Assembly (NCBI GenBank): GCA_023231105.1
Contig: JALNWB010000100.1
Span: 1-14,775, forward strand
Length of the DNA stretch: 14,775 nt
Origin: Ignavibacteriaceae bacterium
GTDB lineage: Bacteria > Bacteroidota > Ignavibacteria > Ignavibacteriales > Ignavibacteriaceae
Reading direction: 5' to 3'
Shown here: piece after piece, positions 14,149 through 14,775 of the stretch
Layout: the number at the start of each line of letters is the position of its first letter
Position numbering within the stretch: position 1 is the first letter of the stretch
Notes under the pieces: generated by a model
Told to the model about the DNA's origin: nothing
The model's input: the letters and a program-made list of their open reading frames with translations, nothing else
The model's database searches: none
Made by a program: the position numbers and the translations under genes

Positions 14149-14174
14149 GTAACGCAGACTTAAGTCTGCGCTAC
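14149..14174. repeat. Short palindromic repeat, copy B
   Basis: An 18-bp perfect palindrome, CGCAGACTTAAGTCTGCG (14153-14170), is extended by GTAA/CTAC flanks with one mismatch. The CGCAGACT..AGTCTGCGCTACG form resembles REP-like intergenic elements that I recall from several Bacteroidota and related genomes. It could form a strong stem-loop in RNA. Confidence 0.6.
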
Positions 14175-14331
14175 GATTTTGCACTATTTTAACAATAAGT
14201 GAAAGAATCTAGCATAACGTGAATTAATAAATAATAGCTCAAAATTTTTCTGCGATAAGTAATAAGTGTATCTAAAAATGTAAAATCTCGTCTAAGTATT
14301 TAACAACATTAAAAACTTATAGGAGATTTAT

Positions 14332-14775
14332 ATGAACACCGGAACAACCAACCAAAACCAAACAACTTCTGAAAACGGAAAAGAATTTGAAATAATTCAT
14401 CTCGAAAAAACTAAAAAGTCTTGTAGCCTATGTGAAGATTTTGCCTCGGCAAAAGCGGCAAAAGATGATATGATTGCTGTTATGAGCTGCGAAGGAGCTT
14501 GTTTGAGGGGAGAAGTTTCAAGAAGAGTTGCTAATAATTTATGCTTTGAAGAGTACCCGGAAAAAACCGCGCGTGTTTGTCTTGGCGGGGCATTTACAAA
14601 AAATACCGGGCAAAGAAATATGGTACGGTCAGCTACAAGAGTAATTGCTTTAGAAGGGTGCGTGATTGAATGTGCTTCCAGAATGATGAAAGGTGTAATC
14701 CCGGATTTAGAAACTGAAGTAATTATTGTTGATAAATATTATAACTTCAACAAAAATCTTTTCGCAATTAACGAA
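14332..14775 (+). CDS. Cys-rich DGC-like putative metal-binding protein (3' end outside window)
   Basis: ATG 14332 follows AGGAG (14321-14325) by 6 bases, and the frame is open for 148 codons to the window edge, so the C-terminus is missing. Cysteines are arranged as CSLC, MSCEGACLRGEVSRRVA, RVCLGGAF and IALEGCVIECASRMM. This resembles the DGC domain family (putative zinc-binding, named for an Asp-Gly-Cys motif), in which CxxC near the start, MSC.AG..., and I.DGC...CA follow in order; here DGC is EGC. The first ~20 residues are polar (MNTGTTNQNQTTSENGK) and likely disordered. Members are cytoplasmic and often found near redox or metal genes; function is unknown. The family call rests on motif order and is moderately sure. 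Metal binding by the Cys pairs is inference. Confidence 0.7.
   Translation, partial: MNTGTTNQNQTTSENGKEFEIIHLEKTKKSCSLCEDFASAKAAKDDMIAVMSCEGACLRGEVSRRVANNLCFEEYPEKTARVCLGGAFTKNTGQRNMVRSATRVIALEGCVIECASRMMKGVIPDLETEVIIVDKYYNFNKNLFAINE

Larger units (their letters stand above)
13919..14331. other. 413-base intergenic region between receptor and DGC-like gene
   Basis: Contains the terminator hairpin and two related short palindromes (14026-14043 and 14149-14174). No gene is seen on either strand. AGGAG (14321-14325) before ATG 14332 is the ribosome binding site of the next gene; its promoter should lie in the AT-rich stretch from about 14210 to 14310, but I cannot place it. Confidence 0.6.

Overview
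The window is AT-rich, and every gene I can support lies on the + strand. A lone Oar-like TonB-dependent receptor with a carboxypeptidase-regulatory N-terminus, a secreted CBM9/DUF5916 barrel protein, a DUF2141 protein and a small family typical of Bacteroidota together suggest the Bacteroidota/Chlorobi/Ignavibacteria group. Many genes have clear AGGAG-type ribosome binding sites, which many Bacteroidota lack. I therefore lean towards an Ignavibacteria-like organism; this is inference from gene content only.

Layout. Positions 2-244: tail of a DUF2141 protein. Positions 330-1825: a MarR-type repressor and a class I SAM-dependent methyltransferase with a Cys-Cys motif. Three near-identical 17-bp palindromes sit before marR, before a 58-codon chimeric small ORF, and before the methyltransferase. 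The chimeric ORF joins a methyltransferase-like N-terminus to a MarR-like C-terminus. Positions 1871-4036: a secreted DUF5916 protein split by one in-frame TAA, followed by a long hairpin. Positions 4357-9336: a run of small, mostly enzymatic genes on one strand, several overlapping or only a few bases apart. They are a second methyltransferase, a hotdog thioesterase, a small ferredoxin-fold-like protein, a small Bacteroidota family gene broken by an in-frame TAG, a HAD hydrolase, a CatA-type acetyltransferase, a probable methyltransferase remnant, an FMN split-barrel protein, a thymidylate-kinase-like P-loop protein and a YunG-like protein. Positions 9625-10266: a cyclase/kynurenine-formamidase family metalloenzyme. 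Positions 10712-13918: the Oar-like receptor, preceded by a tiny ORF with a perfect Shine-Dalgarno and followed by a perfect terminator hairpin. Positions 13919-14331: two copies of a short palindromic repeat. Position 14332 to the window edge: a Cys-rich DGC-like protein, cut off by the window end.

How it works together. The clearest regulatory unit is marR plus methyltransferase. The palindrome at marR overlaps a plausible -10 box, so autorepression and co-control of the methyltransferase are expected. The inducer is unknown; cysteines in both proteins make a thiol-reactive or metalloid signal possible but unproven. The 4.3-9.3 kb stretch looks like accreted accessory genes, some decaying, rather than one pathway. 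The least conventional signal is the operator-flanked chimeric small ORF. It is best read as the scar of a deletion between tandem marR-methyltransferase pairs, and it might have become a microprotein.
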